Assembly (NCBI GenBank): GCA_965261015.1 | Contig: CBDHCC010000002.1 | Coordinates: forward strand, 834,625 to 898,624 | DNA length: 64,000 nt | DNA from: CBDHCC01 sp965261015 | GTDB lineage: Bacteria; Pseudomonadota; Alphaproteobacteria; Sphingomonadales; Sphingomonadaceae | Direction: 5' to 3' | In this document: positions 55,141 to 64,000 of the stretch, piece after piece | How positions within the stretch are numbered: the stretch's first letter is position 1 | Layout: the number at the start of each line of letters is the position of its first letter | Translations under genes and position numbers: made by a program | Notes under the pieces: generated by a model | The model's input: the letters and a program-made list of their open reading frames with translations, nothing else | What the model was told of the DNA's origin: nothing | Database searches by the model: none

Positions 55141-55646
55141 GGCGACACGTCCACCATGACCGCGCCCGCCAGTTCGTCCGCGCCCGGCGGCTCGTAGAGG
55201 CCCTCGCACAGATCGAAGGTCGCGCGGTCCACGTCGAACTGCCAGCCCGTCGGCCGGTCCCGGTTGCGGCGCTCCACACGCTGCCAGCGCTCGTCCTTGG
55301 CAACGTCGAGCACATGAAGCACGATCGTGCCGCCCGCCGCCGCGACCGCGGCCCGCACCCGCTCGCGATGCTCTCGCGCGAAGAAGCCTAGGTCCAGGAT
55401 CACGGGCACACCCTGCGCCGCCAACCGCGTGGCCTCCGTCACGGCCTGCCTGTCGATCCGCCGCGTGCGCTCGATCGCCCAGTCGTAGGAGGGCGGGTCC
55501 GGCTGATCGGGATGGAACAGCACCCGCATCCACTCGTCCACCGCGATGACGTGCGCCTGTTCGGACGCGGCGAGGCGGGCGGCGTAGGTCGACTTGCCCG
55601 CGCCCGTGTTGCCGGTGACGAGGTGGATGGGGGCGGTGGCGATCAT
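55131..55646 (-). CDS. P-loop kinase-like ATPase (Zeta/AAA_33 type)
   Basis: A 171-residue protein opening with HLVTGNTGAGKSTYAARLAA (Walker A). VIAVDEWMRVLF and VPVILDLGFFAREHRERV follow, the pattern of small AAA_33/zeta-like kinases. Start ATG 55646. Substrate unknown; such proteins phosphorylate small molecules or RNA ends. A truncated paralogue lies at 56940-57081. Confidence 0.85.
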   Translation of the reverse strand: MIATAPIHLVTGNTGAGKSTYAARLAASEQAHVIAVDEWMRVLFHPDQPDPPSYDWAIERTRRIDRQAVTEATRLAAQGVPVILDLGFFAREHRERVRAAVAAAGGTIVLHVLDVAKDERWQRVERRNRDRPTGWQFDVDRATFDLCEGLYEPPGADELAGAVMVDVSPQP

Positions 55647-56154
55647 CCCGAGAGGGCCTCTGAGTCGGTAGGAATGGCCTTTGGTACTCCGCTCGTGCCG
55701 AGCCTGTCGAAGCGCGTTGGCCGAGGAATGGGTGCGTGGAACCACATTCTTCGACAAGGTGATGATATCCTTTGCAAACCCACTACTTCCTTCGTCCGAG
55801 TACCGCAGTCAGCCGCGCGTTGAACCCCTTGCCTCCGATCCGCTCGTCCTGAGCCTGTCGAAGGACGTTGGGTAAGGCGCTGCCGGCGGTCGCCGCTGCT
55901 GCCATTGATACGTCCTTCGACAGGCTCAGGACGAGCGGGGTGGGGACTGAGAGCACACCGAATGCGGAACTCGTGCTCCCGTCCGCCGACGTGGGCCTGT
56001 CGGGTATGAAAAAGACAGAATCGCCTCCGACAGGCTCAGAGCCTGCCCCGGACCCGATCCGGGGATGAGCGGAAGCTTGCTCAGAAGGAACTGGGGGTTG
56101 TTACGCCGAGGACGTCAGACCTACACCGAACCCTGACCTCCCGGAGCATCGCCC
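55647..56154. other. Intergenic, rich in REP sequences
   Basis: About 500 bases without a gene. The core GCCTGTCGAA or its complement appears near 55,700, 55,853, 55,917 and, degenerate, near 56,032. Short open frames here are REP read-through and are not counted. Confidence 0.6.
55841..55937. repeat. Paired REP palindrome, 27-bp perfect arms
   Basis: Bases 55841-55867 and 55911-55937 are exact reverse complements (core CTTCGACAGGCTCAGGACGA), separated by 43 bases. This is the REP motif widespread in sphingomonad genomes, probably moved by RAYT-type transposases; none is encoded here. Confidence 0.9.
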
Positions 56155-56910
56155 ATGCCGACGACCCGCGACGACCTGCTCATCAAGGTGCCCGCCGTCA
56201 CGATCGGTTTCTGGGCCATCAAGGTGCTGGCGACCACCTTGGGCGAAACGGCGGGCGACACATTGTCGATGAGCCTGAACTGGGGCTACCTGCCGTCCAC
56301 CGCGCTGTTCGGGGCGCTGCTGCTGGGCTTCGTCGTGGCGCAGGTGCGCGCCGACCGCTTTCGCCCGTGGCTATACTGGACCACCATCATCGCGTCCACG
56401 ACGGCGGGCACGACCTTGGCCGACTTCGCCACACGCGACATGGGCATCGGCTATGCGGGCGGCTCGGCGTTGCTCCTGGCGCTGGTGCTGGGATCGCTGG
56501 CGGCGTGGAAGGCGACGCTGGGCCACATCGACGCCGACACGGTGAGAGACCGGCGAGCCGAGGCGTTCTACTGGCTCACCATCACCTTCTCCCAGACGCT
56601 GGGCACGGCGCTGGGCGACTGGACGGCGGACACGGGCGGGCTGGGGTATATGGGCGCGGCGCTGGTGTTCGCCGGCGGGTTGGCGGTGCTGGCGGGGCTC
56701 TACTATGCGACCAGCGTCAGCCGAGTGGCGCTGTTCTGGGCCGCCTTCATCCTGACCCGCCCGCTGGGCGCGGCGGTGGGCGATTTCCTGGACAAGCCGC
56801 TGGACAAGGGCGGCCTGGACTTTTCGAGGCCATTGGCGAGCGCCGTGCTGGCGGTGGCGATCGCGGCGCTGGTGTGGCTGCTGCCGCAAAGGGCGGGGCG
56901 GCATGGGTGA
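56155..56910 (+). CDS. COG4705-family membrane protein
   Basis: A 251-residue inner-membrane protein with about eight helices. It contains internal repeats of the KxLxTTLGETxGDxxS type: FWAIKVLATTLGETAGDTLS, ASTTAGTTLADFATRD, FSQTLGTALGDWTADT and LTRPLGAAVGDFLDKP. This four-fold repeat is typical of COG4705. Function is unknown; a transport role is suspected. ATG 56155 has GGAG 9 bases upstream. Confidence 0.88.
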   Translation: MPTTRDDLLIKVPAVTIGFWAIKVLATTLGETAGDTLSMSLNWGYLPSTALFGALLLGFVVAQVRADRFRPWLYWTTIIASTTAGTTLADFATRDMGIGYAGGSALLLALVLGSLAAWKATLGHIDADTVRDRRAEAFYWLTITFSQTLGTALGDWTADTGGLGYMGAALVFAGGLAVLAGLYYATSVSRVALFWAAFILTRPLGAAVGDFLDKPLDKGGLDFSRPLASAVLAVAIAALVWLLPQRAGRHG

Positions 56911-56939
56911 GGGGCGCGCCTACGGAGTGACGAAGGAGG

Positions 56940-57081
56940 GGGGGGTCCGGCTGGTCGGGGTGGAACAGCACCCGCATTACTCGTCCACCGCGGTAAATTG
57001 CGCGCGCTCGGCGGCGGCGAGCCGGGCGGCGTAGGTCGACTTGCCCGCGCCGACGTTGCCGGTGATGAGGTGGATGGACAT
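56940..57081 (-). pseudogene. Truncated paralogue of the kinase-like ATPase gene
   Basis: Starting at ATG 57081 it reads MSIHLITGNVGAGKSTYAAR, closely like the gene at 55131-55646. At VDE the intact copy has TGGATG but here TAATG, which creates a stop; similarity continues in a shifted frame to about 56,940 and then ends. It flanks the COG4705 gene on the other side, so the two copies bracket that gene. Confidence 0.75.
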
Positions 57082-57184
57082 TTTTCGAGAGTTCAAAACC
57101 GGTCCTTGCCACCTGTCCTTTTTAGTCGTTCCTTGGACACAATCTAACCCACTCCCTATTCAGAACGGCTTACTTAGAAAAAAT

Positions 57185-57931
57185 TCAGCGATGTCCGTCT
57201 TGCTTGAAATCTCCAACGCCAAGGTTCTCGGCAAGTCCTTTCGAACTAACGGCGATACTGGTGCTGCCACTCAAACTTCTGCCGTCATCTTGGTATTGGG
57301 AGAGCCAAGTTAGCTTACTGGCGACTGCTTCCGTCACACTCTCGCGCGTCACTTCAATGGAGATGCGTGTGACACCAATGCTCTCGGGCGACACCTGCTG
57401 CACCGAGTTTGGATTATTTATGTCGCTGAACCGCACAAACATCGGCCAAACGACGAACTCGGAGCGGGTAACGTAGGCCAGCTCGGGGATTGAGCGAGGT
57501 AGGTTGCGCGGCCCCTCCACCTTCAGCATGGCGTTGTGCCGCTTTGCGTCGTCGGCCAGGCCGTCATAACCGGGCTCGCCCCAGCGCGGGCCAACGTCTT
57601 TCGATGGCTTACCATAATCCACCATCAACGCCGGCTCGGCCACATAGGCGGCATAATAGCCGTTGCCAAAGCCGCCCTTGGCCGGGGTCATCAGCGCGAA
57701 CACCGGGCCGGACGGAGTGTCAATCACCACTGCCTCGCCCTCCACCCGCCGGTCCACCCGCCGGCCGGTGCTGCTCTGGATGGTGGACCCCTCCTCCACC
57801 TCTACGTGGCGAACGGTCGAGTAGGCCTTGTCGCCGACATACACCGTCATCTTGTAGCTGTAGTCGGTCCAGCGATCGTCGCCGCAGGCGGAGAGGGTGA
57901 GGGCCAGCATGGCCACCAGGATGCCCTTCAC
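57185..57931 (-). CDS. Hypothetical lipoprotein, 248 aa
   Basis: The N-terminus is a lipoprotein signal (ILVAMLALTLSACG, Cys about 16). The mature protein has strands such as YKMTVYVGDKAYSTVRHVEVEEG and a C-terminal half rich in Ser and Thr. GTG 57931 has AAGGAG 7 bases upstream. The 3' part and the following intergenic stretch are AT-richer than neighbours. I do not recognise the family; a cell-envelope role is expected. Confidence 0.7.
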   Translation of the reverse strand: MKGILVAMLALTLSACGDDRWTDYSYKMTVYVGDKAYSTVRHVEVEEGSTIQSSTGRRVDRRVEGEAVVIDTPSGPVFALMTPAKGGFGNGYYAAYVAEPALMVDYGKPSKDVGPRWGEPGYDGLADDAKRHNAMLKVEGPRNLPRSIPELAYVTRSEFVVWPMFVRFSDINNPNSVQQVSPESIGVTRISIEVTRESVTEAVASKLTWLSQYQDDGRSLSGSTSIAVSSKGLAENLGVGDFKQDGHR

Positions 57932-58058
57932 TCGTCGCACTCCTTCATCTCGGACAAGCGGGTTAGGCGGGGCAGGCTTTCCATTCCGTTGAGGGTGCCG
58001 GGGCGAAGGCACCCCCACGCTTGACACCTCCCTCTCCCCGCCCCCTATCCACCGCGCC

Positions 58059-60071
58059 ATGAACGCCCCCATCCGCATCACGCTTCCCGACGGTTCCGCG
58101 CGCGAGGTCGCCGCCGGCACGACGCCCGCCGACATCGCCGCCGCGATCGGGCCAGGGTTGGCCAAGGCGGCGCTGGCGGCTCGCGTCAACGGCGAGGTGC
58201 GGGACCTGTCTCGGCCGCTCACGCAGGACGCGGAGCTGGCCCTCATCACCGCGCGCGACGAGGCGGACGCGCTGGAGCTGGCGCGGCACGACTTCGCCCA
58301 TGTCATGGCGGAGGCGGTGCAGCGGCTGTTCCCCGGCACCCAGATCACCTTTGGCCCGGCGACCGAGGACGGCTTCTATTACGACTTCGCGCCGCCGCCG
58401 GAACGAGGCCCCTTCACGGAGGAGGACCTGCCCGCGATCGAGGCGGAGATGCGGCGCGTCATCGCCGCCGACCAGCCGCTGATCCGCGAGGTGTGGGAGC
58501 GTGATCGGCTGATCGACTGGTTCCAGGCCAAGGGCGAGCGCTTCAAGGCGGAGTGGGCCGCCGAGCTGCCCGACGATCAGGAGCTGACCGTCTACCACGC
58601 CGGCCAGCCAGGGCCGGACACCTGGCTGGACCTCTGCCGCGGGCCGCACCTCGCGTCGACCGGCAAGCTGGACGCGCAAGCCTTCAAGCTGACCCGCGTG
58701 TCGGGGGCCTACTGGCGCGGCGACCAGGCGAATGCGATGCTGTCACGCATTTATGGCACCGGCTGGCTCAACAAGAAACAGCTCGACGCCCACCTCGTGC
58801 GGCTGGAGGAGGCGGCCAAGCGCGACCATCGCCGGATCGGCCAGGAGATGGACCTGTTCCACCTGCAGCCCGAGGCGCAGGGCTCCGTCTTCTGGCATCC
58901 CAACGGCTTCGTCATCTGGCGTGAGCTGGAGGCCTATATGCGCCGGCGGCTGGACGCGGCGGGCTACCAGGAGATCAAGACGCCGCAGCTGATGGACGCC
59001 CGCCAGTGGGAGCGGTCGGGCCATTGGGGCAAATACCGGGAGAACATGTTCGTGGTGCCCGACGAGGTGCCGAACACGGTCGACGGCGCGGCCGTGCTGT
59101 CGGGCGACGGCGACCTGATGGCGCTCAAGCCCATGAACTGCCCCGCGCACGTGCTGGTCTTCAACCAGGGGATCAAGTCCTACCGCGACCTGCCGATCCG
59201 GCTGGCGGAGATGGGCTGTTGCCACCGCAACGAACCCCACGGCGCGCTCCACGGCCTGCTGCGGGTGCGGCAGTTCACGCAGGACGACGCCCACATCTTT
59301 TGCCGACGCGACCAGCTGGTCGACGAAGTGGCGCGCTTCTGCGAGCTGCTGGACGTCGTCTATCGCGACCTGGGCTTCGGCGACTACGCCATCAAGCTGG
59401 CGCTGCGGCCCGACCAGCGCTTCGGGTCCGACGAGGAGTGGGACTGGGCCGAACAGTCGCTGCGCGACGCGGTCGCCTCCATCGGCCGTAGTTGGGAGGA
59501 ACTTCCGGGCGAAGGGGCGTTCTACGCGCCCAAGCTGGAGTGGCACCTGACCGACGCGATCGGGCGCACCTGGCAGGTGGGCACCATCCAGACCGACACG
59601 GTGCTGCCCGAACGGCTGGACGCGTCCTATGTGGGGGAGGATGGCGAGCGGCACCGGCCGGTGATGCTTCACCGGGCGATCCTGGGCACGTTCGAGCGCT
59701 TTATCGGCATCCTGATCGAGCAATATGCCGGCCGCTTCCCGCTGTGGCTGGCACCGACGCAGGTGGTGGTGGCGACCATCGTGGACGCGGCCGACGACCA
59801 TGCGCGCGACGTGGCCCGGCGGCTGGAGGCGGCGGGGCTGCGCGTCGAGCTCGACCTTCGCAACGAGAAGATCAATCGCAAGGTGCGCGAGCATTTGGTG
59901 GCTCACGTCCCCCACCTGGCGGTGGTGGGCAAGCGCGAGGCGGAGGAGGACACGGTGGCGCTGCGCTCTCTGGGCGAGGAGCGGCAGCAGGTGATGGCCG
60001 TGGACGAACTGGTCGAGCGGCTGACGGCCGAGGCGCTGGCCCCGGATCGCCGCCGGGAGCGGGGCGCGTGA
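58059..60071 (+). CDS. thrS: Threonyl-tRNA synthetase
   Basis: A 670-residue class II synthetase charging tRNA-Thr. Domains in order: TGS (about 1-62, RITLPDGSAREV), the editing domain with the zinc-like HDFAHVMAEAV motif, the catalytic core with KPMNCPAHVL (zinc Cys) and CCHRNEPHGALHGLLRVRQF (motif 2), and QFTQDDAHIFC, then an anticodon-binding domain ending near 650. Length is normal. No T-box is expected or seen upstream. It overlaps the DUF305 gene by four bases. Confidence 0.97.
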   Translation: MNAPIRITLPDGSAREVAAGTTPADIAAAIGPGLAKAALAARVNGEVRDLSRPLTQDAELALITARDEADALELARHDFAHVMAEAVQRLFPGTQITFGPATEDGFYYDFAPPPERGPFTEEDLPAIEAEMRRVIAADQPLIREVWERDRLIDWFQAKGERFKAEWAAELPDDQELTVYHAGQPGPDTWLDLCRGPHLASTGKLDAQAFKLTRVSGAYWRGDQANAMLSRIYGTGWLNKKQLDAHLVRLEEAAKRDHRRIGQEMDLFHLQPEAQGSVFWHPNGFVIWRELEAYMRRRLDAAGYQEIKTPQLMDARQWERSGHWGKYRENMFVVPDEVPNTVDGAAVLSGDGDLMALKPMNCPAHVLVFNQGIKSYRDLPIRLAEMGCCHRNEPHGALHGLLRVRQFTQDDAHIFCRRDQLVDEVARFCELLDVVYRDLGFGDYAIKLALRPDQRFGSDEEWDWAEQSLRDAVASIGRSWEELPGEGAFYAPKLEWHLTDAIGRTWQVGTIQTDTVLPERLDASYVGEDGERHRPVMLHRAILGTFERFIGILIEQYAGRFPLWLAPTQVVVATIVDAADDHARDVARRLEAAGLRVELDLRNEKINRKVREHLVAHVPHLAVVGKREAEEDTVALRSLGEERQQVMAVDELVERLTAEALAPDRRRERGA

Positions 60072-60457
60072 GGGCGGCCGCCCTCCTGCTGCTCGCCGGG
60101 TGCTCGTCCCAGCCCGCGTCCCAGCCGGTCGACCGGCCCATGGCTGACATGGTTCCGGCGGACGCGACGCCGGCGATGCGCGCCTATGCCGACGCCAACG
60201 CCCGGATGCACGCGGGCATGGCGGCGATCGACCGCGACGCGGACGTGGCCTTCGTCCAGGGGATGCTCGCCCACCACAAGGGCGCGGTCGAGATGGCCCA
60301 GGTCGAACTGGCGCACGGCACGGACGCCGATGCCCGCGCGCTGGCCCGGGCGATCGTCGCGGCGCAGGATCGGGAGATCGTGTGGATGGAGCGCTGGCTG
60401 GCCGCGCATGGCAAATCCACCCTGTCGGCCGCGGCCCGGACGCACGGCGCGCACTGA
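60068..60457 (+). CDS. DUF305-family lipoprotein
   Basis: A 129-residue exported protein with lipobox LLLAGCSSQ. The DUF305 core has FVQGMLAHHKGAVEMAQVEL and VWMERWLAAHG; the His pair and methionines suggest metal (copper) binding, as in related proteins. GTG 60068 overlaps the thrS stop (GTGA), an odd partnership for a synthetase gene. Role in copper handling is inference. Confidence 0.8.
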   Translation: MRAAALLLLAGCSSQPASQPVDRPMADMVPADATPAMRAYADANARMHAGMAAIDRDADVAFVQGMLAHHKGAVEMAQVELAHGTDADARALARAIVAAQDREIVWMERWLAAHGKSTLSAAARTHGAH

Positions 60458-60543
60458 CGCCGGCTTTCCACCGGGCTACCACGCGACTATATCGGGGGTG
60501 GCGCGTTGTCGCCCCACGCAGTGTCACCTCAGGAGAACAGACG

Positions 60544-61086
60544 ATACCCCCTCCCATCCGCCGATCCATGGCCCCGCCACCCAAATCTGGCCCCCGCTAC
60601 AACGAGTTCATCCAGAGCCCCAAGGTTCGGGTGATCGACGGCGAGGGCGAGAATCTGGGCGTGATGTACACCCGCGAAGCGATGGAGCAGGCCGCCGCCG
60701 CGGGCCTGGACCTGGTCGAAGTGTCGCCCAACGCCGACCCGCCGGTCGCCAAGTTCCTGGACGTGGGACGTTTCAAGTACGAGGCGCAGAAAAAGGCCAA
60801 TCAGGCCAGGAAGTCGCAACGGACGCAGGAGATCAAGGAGATCAAGATGCGGCCGAACATCGACGACCACGACTACGACACCAAGATGAAGAAGGTCGAC
60901 AGCTTCCTGACCGACGGGGACAAGGTGAAGGTCACCTTGCGCTTTCGCGGGCGTGAGATGTCGCACCAGCAGCTGGGCATGGACCTGTTGCGCCGGGTCC
61001 AGGAACAGGTGGAGCCGATCGCGAAGGTGGAGGCTTACCCCCGCCTGGAAGGTCGCCAGATGCTGATGGTGCTCGCCCCGAAATAG
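60544..61086 (+). CDS. infC: Translation initiation factor IF-3, probable ATA start
   Basis: A 180-residue factor that binds the 30S subunit and checks start-codon pairing. The N-domain has RYNEFIQSPKVRVIDGEGEN and the C-domain IKMRPNIDDHDYDTKMKKV and HQQLGMDLLRRV. AGGAG at 60531-60535 is 8 bases before an in-frame ATA (60544), whereas the first ATG (60568) is 32 bases away from it. infC is known in E. coli to use the rare AUU start for self-control, so an ATA start is plausible. The ATG start would give a 172-residue protein. Confidence 0.9.
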   Translation: MPPPIRRSMAPPPKSGPRYNEFIQSPKVRVIDGEGENLGVMYTREAMEQAAAAGLDLVEVSPNADPPVAKFLDVGRFKYEAQKKANQARKSQRTQEIKEIKMRPNIDDHDYDTKMKKVDSFLTDGDKVKVTLRFRGREMSHQQLGMDLLRRVQEQVEPIAKVEAYPRLEGRQMLMVLAPK

Positions 61087-61096
61087 GAGACCGGGC

Positions 61097-61122
61097 CGGC
61101 TGTGTCTTTCGGGACACAGCCG
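61097..61122 (+). terminator. Rho-independent-type hairpin after infC
   Basis: CGGCTGTGTC (61097-61106) pairs perfectly with GACACAGCCG (61113-61122) around a 6-base TTTCGG loop, 11 bases after the infC stop. The stem is strong; no long U-tract follows. Confidence 0.7.
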
Positions 61123-61216
61123 CTGCCCATTCGCCACGCTCCGCTTCCCGTTCGCCACCGACTGTCATACCGTCGTCGCCAACGAGCCAAAGGCTCGACA
61201 TTCTGGGAGACGATGG

Positions 61217-63970
61217 ATGACAAAGGCGTTCCTGCTCGCGACGGTGGCCACGATGGTCTGGGCGATGCCCGCGCACGCGCAGGAGGTGCTGGACCCGGTC
61301 GACGACGGCTCCGTCGATCCGACCGCCCAGACCGCGTCCGTACCCGTAGAGACGACGGAGCGCGGCATCACCATCACCGCGCAGGGCCGCGAACAGCAGC
61401 TGGCCGACGTGCCGATCGCGGTCAACGTGGTGAACGCCGAACAGCTTCAGAACTCCGGCGCCAACGACATTCGCGAACTCAACCAGCTGGCACCATCGCT
61501 GCTGGTCTCCTCCACCGGCAACGAAGCCAACGGGTCGGCGCGCATCCGCGGCATCGGCACGGTCGGCGACAATCCCGGCCTGGAAAGCTCGGTCGCGGTG
61601 TTCGTGGACGGCGTCTATCGCTCGCGCTCCGGCAACGCGCTGGGCGATCTGGGTCCGATCGAGCGCGTCGAGGTGCTGCGCGGCCCGCAGGGCACCTTGT
61701 TCGGCCGCAACGCGTCGGCGGGCCTGCTCAACATCGTCACCGCCCAGCCCAATGTCGACCGGCTGGAGGCCTATGGTTCGGCCTCCTACGGCAATTACGA
61801 CTATCTGCGCTTCGAAGGCGGCGTGAACCTGCCGCTCGGCAACACCTTCGCGGTGCGCGTGGACGGCACCTACACCGAACGCGACGGCTTCTACCGCGAC
61901 GTGGTGAACGACACCCGGATCAACAACCGCGACCGTTATCTGGTGCGCGGCAAGGCCCGCTGGGAACCGACGAGCGACCTGACGCTGCTGCTGTCGGCCG
62001 ACTATTCCAAGAAGACGGAGGCGTGCTGTGCCGCCACCTTCGTCCAGCCGGGCTTTGCGCCGTTGGCACGGCTGAGCGACGACCTGCCGGCGGTGTCGGG
62101 TGAAGCGAAGTTCGATTATCCGGGCGGCGGAACCCCTGCCCTGACCAGCACGGCCAACCCGATCATCCCCGTGCTCCTGGCTCTTGGCCAGGATCCCCGC
62201 GCGCTGACTCAGAGCACCTTCAATCGCAACATCTACAACACGCCCGGCCGCTCGTTCGAGGGTCGGACGGAGGATTACGGCGCATCGGGCGAGATCCAGT
62301 ACAAGCTGGGGCCGACCACGCTGACGTCGATCACCGCCTATCGCGAATATGAGAACTACCAGGGGTCGGACACCGACTACACCCAGGTCGATATCCTGTA
62401 TCGCGCGCCCAACCGGTTCGGCGGCGCGCGCCAGTTCAAGACGTTCAGCCAGGAATTGCGCCTGCAGGGCACGGTGTTCAACGACCGGATCGACTGGCTG
62501 GTCGGCGGCTACTATTCCAACGAGAAGCTGCAGGTCCGCGACAATCTGCGCTTCGGCGCGCAATATGGCGCCTTCGCGCCGTGCCGGATCGTGAACGCGG
62601 TGAACCCGGCGCTCGCCAATCCGCTGGCCGGCGGCTGTCTGAGCGCCGGCGGACGCGCGGTGCTGCGCGCGGCGAACGGCGGGGCCGGCGCGTTCGGCGC
62701 GGCCACGCCGCTGATCTTCGCGGGTCTGGACGTGCTGTCGCGCGTGAACGACCTCGGTTCGACCGGCGACGTGTACAATCAGAAGAGCGAGAACTTCGCG
62801 ATCTTCACCCACAACATCATCCACGTCACCGACACGGTCGACCTGACGCTGGGCGGACGCTACACGAACGAGACCAAGACCTTCGACGCGACCTTCGGCA
62901 ACGACAATGTCTTCTGCCCGCAGCAGCGCGCCTTGCAGACGCAACTGTTGGGCGGGCCGCTGGCGGCGCTGGCCGGTGGCCTGATCTCGCTCACCTGCCA
63001 GGGCAACTCGTCGGTGGAGCTGAACGGCGTGTCGATCAACGACCGCCGCAAGGAGGATGAGTTCACGGGAACCGCCGTGATCTCGTGGAAGGCCACGCCC
63101 GACCTGCTGCTCTACGGCTCCTATTCGCGCGGCTACAAGGCGGGCGGGTTCAACCTTGACCGTTCGGCCCTCGGCAGTCCCGTGTTCAACGTGGCCGCCA
63201 ACCTGAACCCGGCCGCGCTGCAGTTCGACCAGGAGACGGTGGACGCCTTCGAAGTGGGCGCGAAATACTCGATCAATCCGTTCACCCTGACGCTCGCGGC
63301 GTTCCGGCAGGAGTTCTCCGACTTCCAGTTGAACACCTTCAACGGCTCGGTTTTCCTCGTGCAGAACATCAACGCCTGCGACACGGGCTTGGGCGGCGCG
63401 GACCGCGACGCCAGCGCCGCGACGGGGTCGTGCGATTCCGACGACGTGAAGGCGGGCGTCATCGCGGAGGGTGTCGAGGCCGAAGCGACGATCCAGCCGA
63501 CCCGCGACGTCAACGCCAGCGTGGGTTTGACCTATACGAACACGCGCTATCGCAACGACCTGATCGGTCGAAAGACCGGCACCCCGCTCGACCCCGCGCT
63601 GCGCCTGCTGCCGGGCGACAATTTGTCGAACGCGCCGGAGATCGTTGCCACCGCGTCGCTGGGCTGGACGCCGCCGATCGGCGACACCGGCTTTTCGGGC
63701 CTGTTCTACGTGAATGGTCGCCTGACCAGCGACTACAACACCGGTTCCGACCTGCTGTACGGCAAGGAGCAGGACGGCTTCGCGCTCGTCAACGCGCGGA
63801 TCGGCGTGCGCGGGCCGGACGATAGCTGTTCGCGCAGAATGTGTTCGACAAGGGCTACACGCAGGTGGCGTTCAACACGCCGTTCGTGGCCGAACAGCAG
63901 ACCTACTCCGCTTTTCTGGCGGAGCCCCGCACCTACGGCGTCACCGTTCGCGGCAAGTTCTGACCCCTGA
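61217..63970 (+). CDS. TonB-dependent receptor, C-terminus frameshifted
   Basis: An outer-membrane receptor: signal peptide (cleavage after AMPAHA), TonB-box-like ERGITITAQ, plug domain (VDGVYRSRSGNALGDLGPIERVEVLRGPQGTLFGRN pattern) and beta-barrel. Up to GVRGPDD (63823) the frame is normal. After that the open frame runs into Arg/Ser-rich nonsense, while the +2 frame from 63826 continues LFAQNVFDKGYTQVAFNTP and ends RTYGVTVRGKF with TGA at 63961-63963. A few bases are missing near 63,823-63,826. The terminal barrel strand is needed for outer-membrane assembly, so the product is probably inactive unless this is a sequencing error. Confidence 0.85.
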   Translation: MTKAFLLATVATMVWAMPAHAQEVLDPVDDGSVDPTAQTASVPVETTERGITITAQGREQQLADVPIAVNVVNAEQLQNSGANDIRELNQLAPSLLVSSTGNEANGSARIRGIGTVGDNPGLESSVAVFVDGVYRSRSGNALGDLGPIERVEVLRGPQGTLFGRNASAGLLNIVTAQPNVDRLEAYGSASYGNYDYLRFEGGVNLPLGNTFAVRVDGTYTERDGFYRDVVNDTRINNRDRYLVRGKARWEPTSDLTLLLSADYSKKTEACCAATFVQPGFAPLARLSDDLPAVSGEAKFDYPGGGTPALTSTANPIIPVLLALGQDPRALTQSTFNRNIYNTPGRSFEGRTEDYGASGEIQYKLGPTTLTSITAYREYENYQGSDTDYTQVDILYRAPNRFGGARQFKTFSQELRLQGTVFNDRIDWLVGGYYSNEKLQVRDNLRFGAQYGAFAPCRIVNAVNPALANPLAGGCLSAGGRAVLRAANGGAGAFGAATPLIFAGLDVLSRVNDLGSTGDVYNQKSENFAIFTHNIIHVTDTVDLTLGGRYTNETKTFDATFGNDNVFCPQQRALQTQLLGGPLAALAGGLISLTCQGNSSVELNGVSINDRRKEDEFTGTAVISWKATPDLLLYGSYSRGYKAGGFNLDRSALGSPVFNVAANLNPAALQFDQETVDAFEVGAKYSINPFTLTLAAFRQEFSDFQLNTFNGSVFLVQNINACDTGLGGADRDASAATGSCDSDDVKAGVIAEGVEAEATIQPTRDVNASVGLTYTNTRYRNDLIGRKTGTPLDPALRLLPGDNLSNAPEIVATASLGWTPPIGDTGFSGLFYVNGRLTSDYNTGSDLLYGKEQDGFALVNARIGVRGPDDSCSRRMCSTRATRRWRSTRRSWPNSRPTPLFWRSPAPTASPFAASSDP

Positions 63971-64000
63971 CCTCAAGGCCCGGCGGCGCGCGTTCCGCCG

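Noticed and set aside
55512..56068. Short plus-strand frames in the REP region
   Set aside because: They read through REP palindromes and give repetitive low-complexity peptides.

Overview
The window is GC-rich DNA from an alphaproteobacterium, most likely a Sphingomonas or close relative. The evidence is three TonB-dependent outer-membrane receptors (one Oar-like), a complete edd-glk-eda Entner-Doudoroff operon, sphingomonad-style REP palindromes (core CTTCGACAGGCTCAG) and frequent GTG starts with ATGA or GTGA overlaps. No tRNA, rRNA, CRISPR array, transposase or integrase was seen.

Layout. (1) 1-11,727: a type I secretion toxin locus. A giant RTX protein gene (over 1,848 codons, running off the left edge) has an N-terminal AHH-type HNH nuclease-like domain. 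An Imm11-like gene ends directly before its ATG, and a DUF4261-like gene lies upstream. A HlyC-like acyltransferase gene diverges from these, and hlyB-hlyD face it. (2) 11,900-21,100: an accessory region with a decayed DUF2235 gene, a three-gene HD / P-loop ATPase / Rossmann-like operon facing a C5-cytosine methyltransferase, a decayed TIGR02391-like gene and orphan hypotheticals. (3) 21,127-26,801: Entner-Doudoroff genes, then moaA-moaD-moaE-moaB for molybdopterin synthesis. (4) 26,811-31,718: tyrosine/homogentisate catabolism (hppD, hmgA, cupin, fumarylacetoacetase, Rieske protein). (5) 31,834-33,564: small hydrophilic proteins, OsmC and CHRD proteins. (6) 33,684-36,111: a BglII-like restriction enzyme with an MT-A70 methyltransferase, then brnT-brnA with a tandemly duplicated, partly decayed copy. 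(7) 36,147-55,646: housekeeping genes (uvrA, glpX, hom, a LytTR two-component pair, a cell-wall hydrolase, a P450, TonB receptors). (8) 55,647-64,000: REP palindromes, a COG4705 membrane protein, a lipoprotein, thrS, a DUF305 protein, infC and a TonB receptor with a C-terminal frameshift.

The most interesting system is the type I secretion locus at 1-11.7 kb. It reads as a polymorphic nuclease toxin with its own immunity gene, built on an RTX scaffold with the toxic domain at the N-terminus. GC content is visibly lower over the toxin domain and immunity genes than over the RTX body, as expected of an exchangeable cassette. The second is the HD/ATPase/Rossmann operon next to the C5 methyltransferase, a candidate defence cluster. 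Further points of interest are large palindromic elements read in frame inside uvrA and a cupin gene, a triplicated uvrA start region that makes a chain of mini-ORFs, and a probable ATA start codon for infC.

All calls come from reading the sequence and recalling family motifs; no database search was run.
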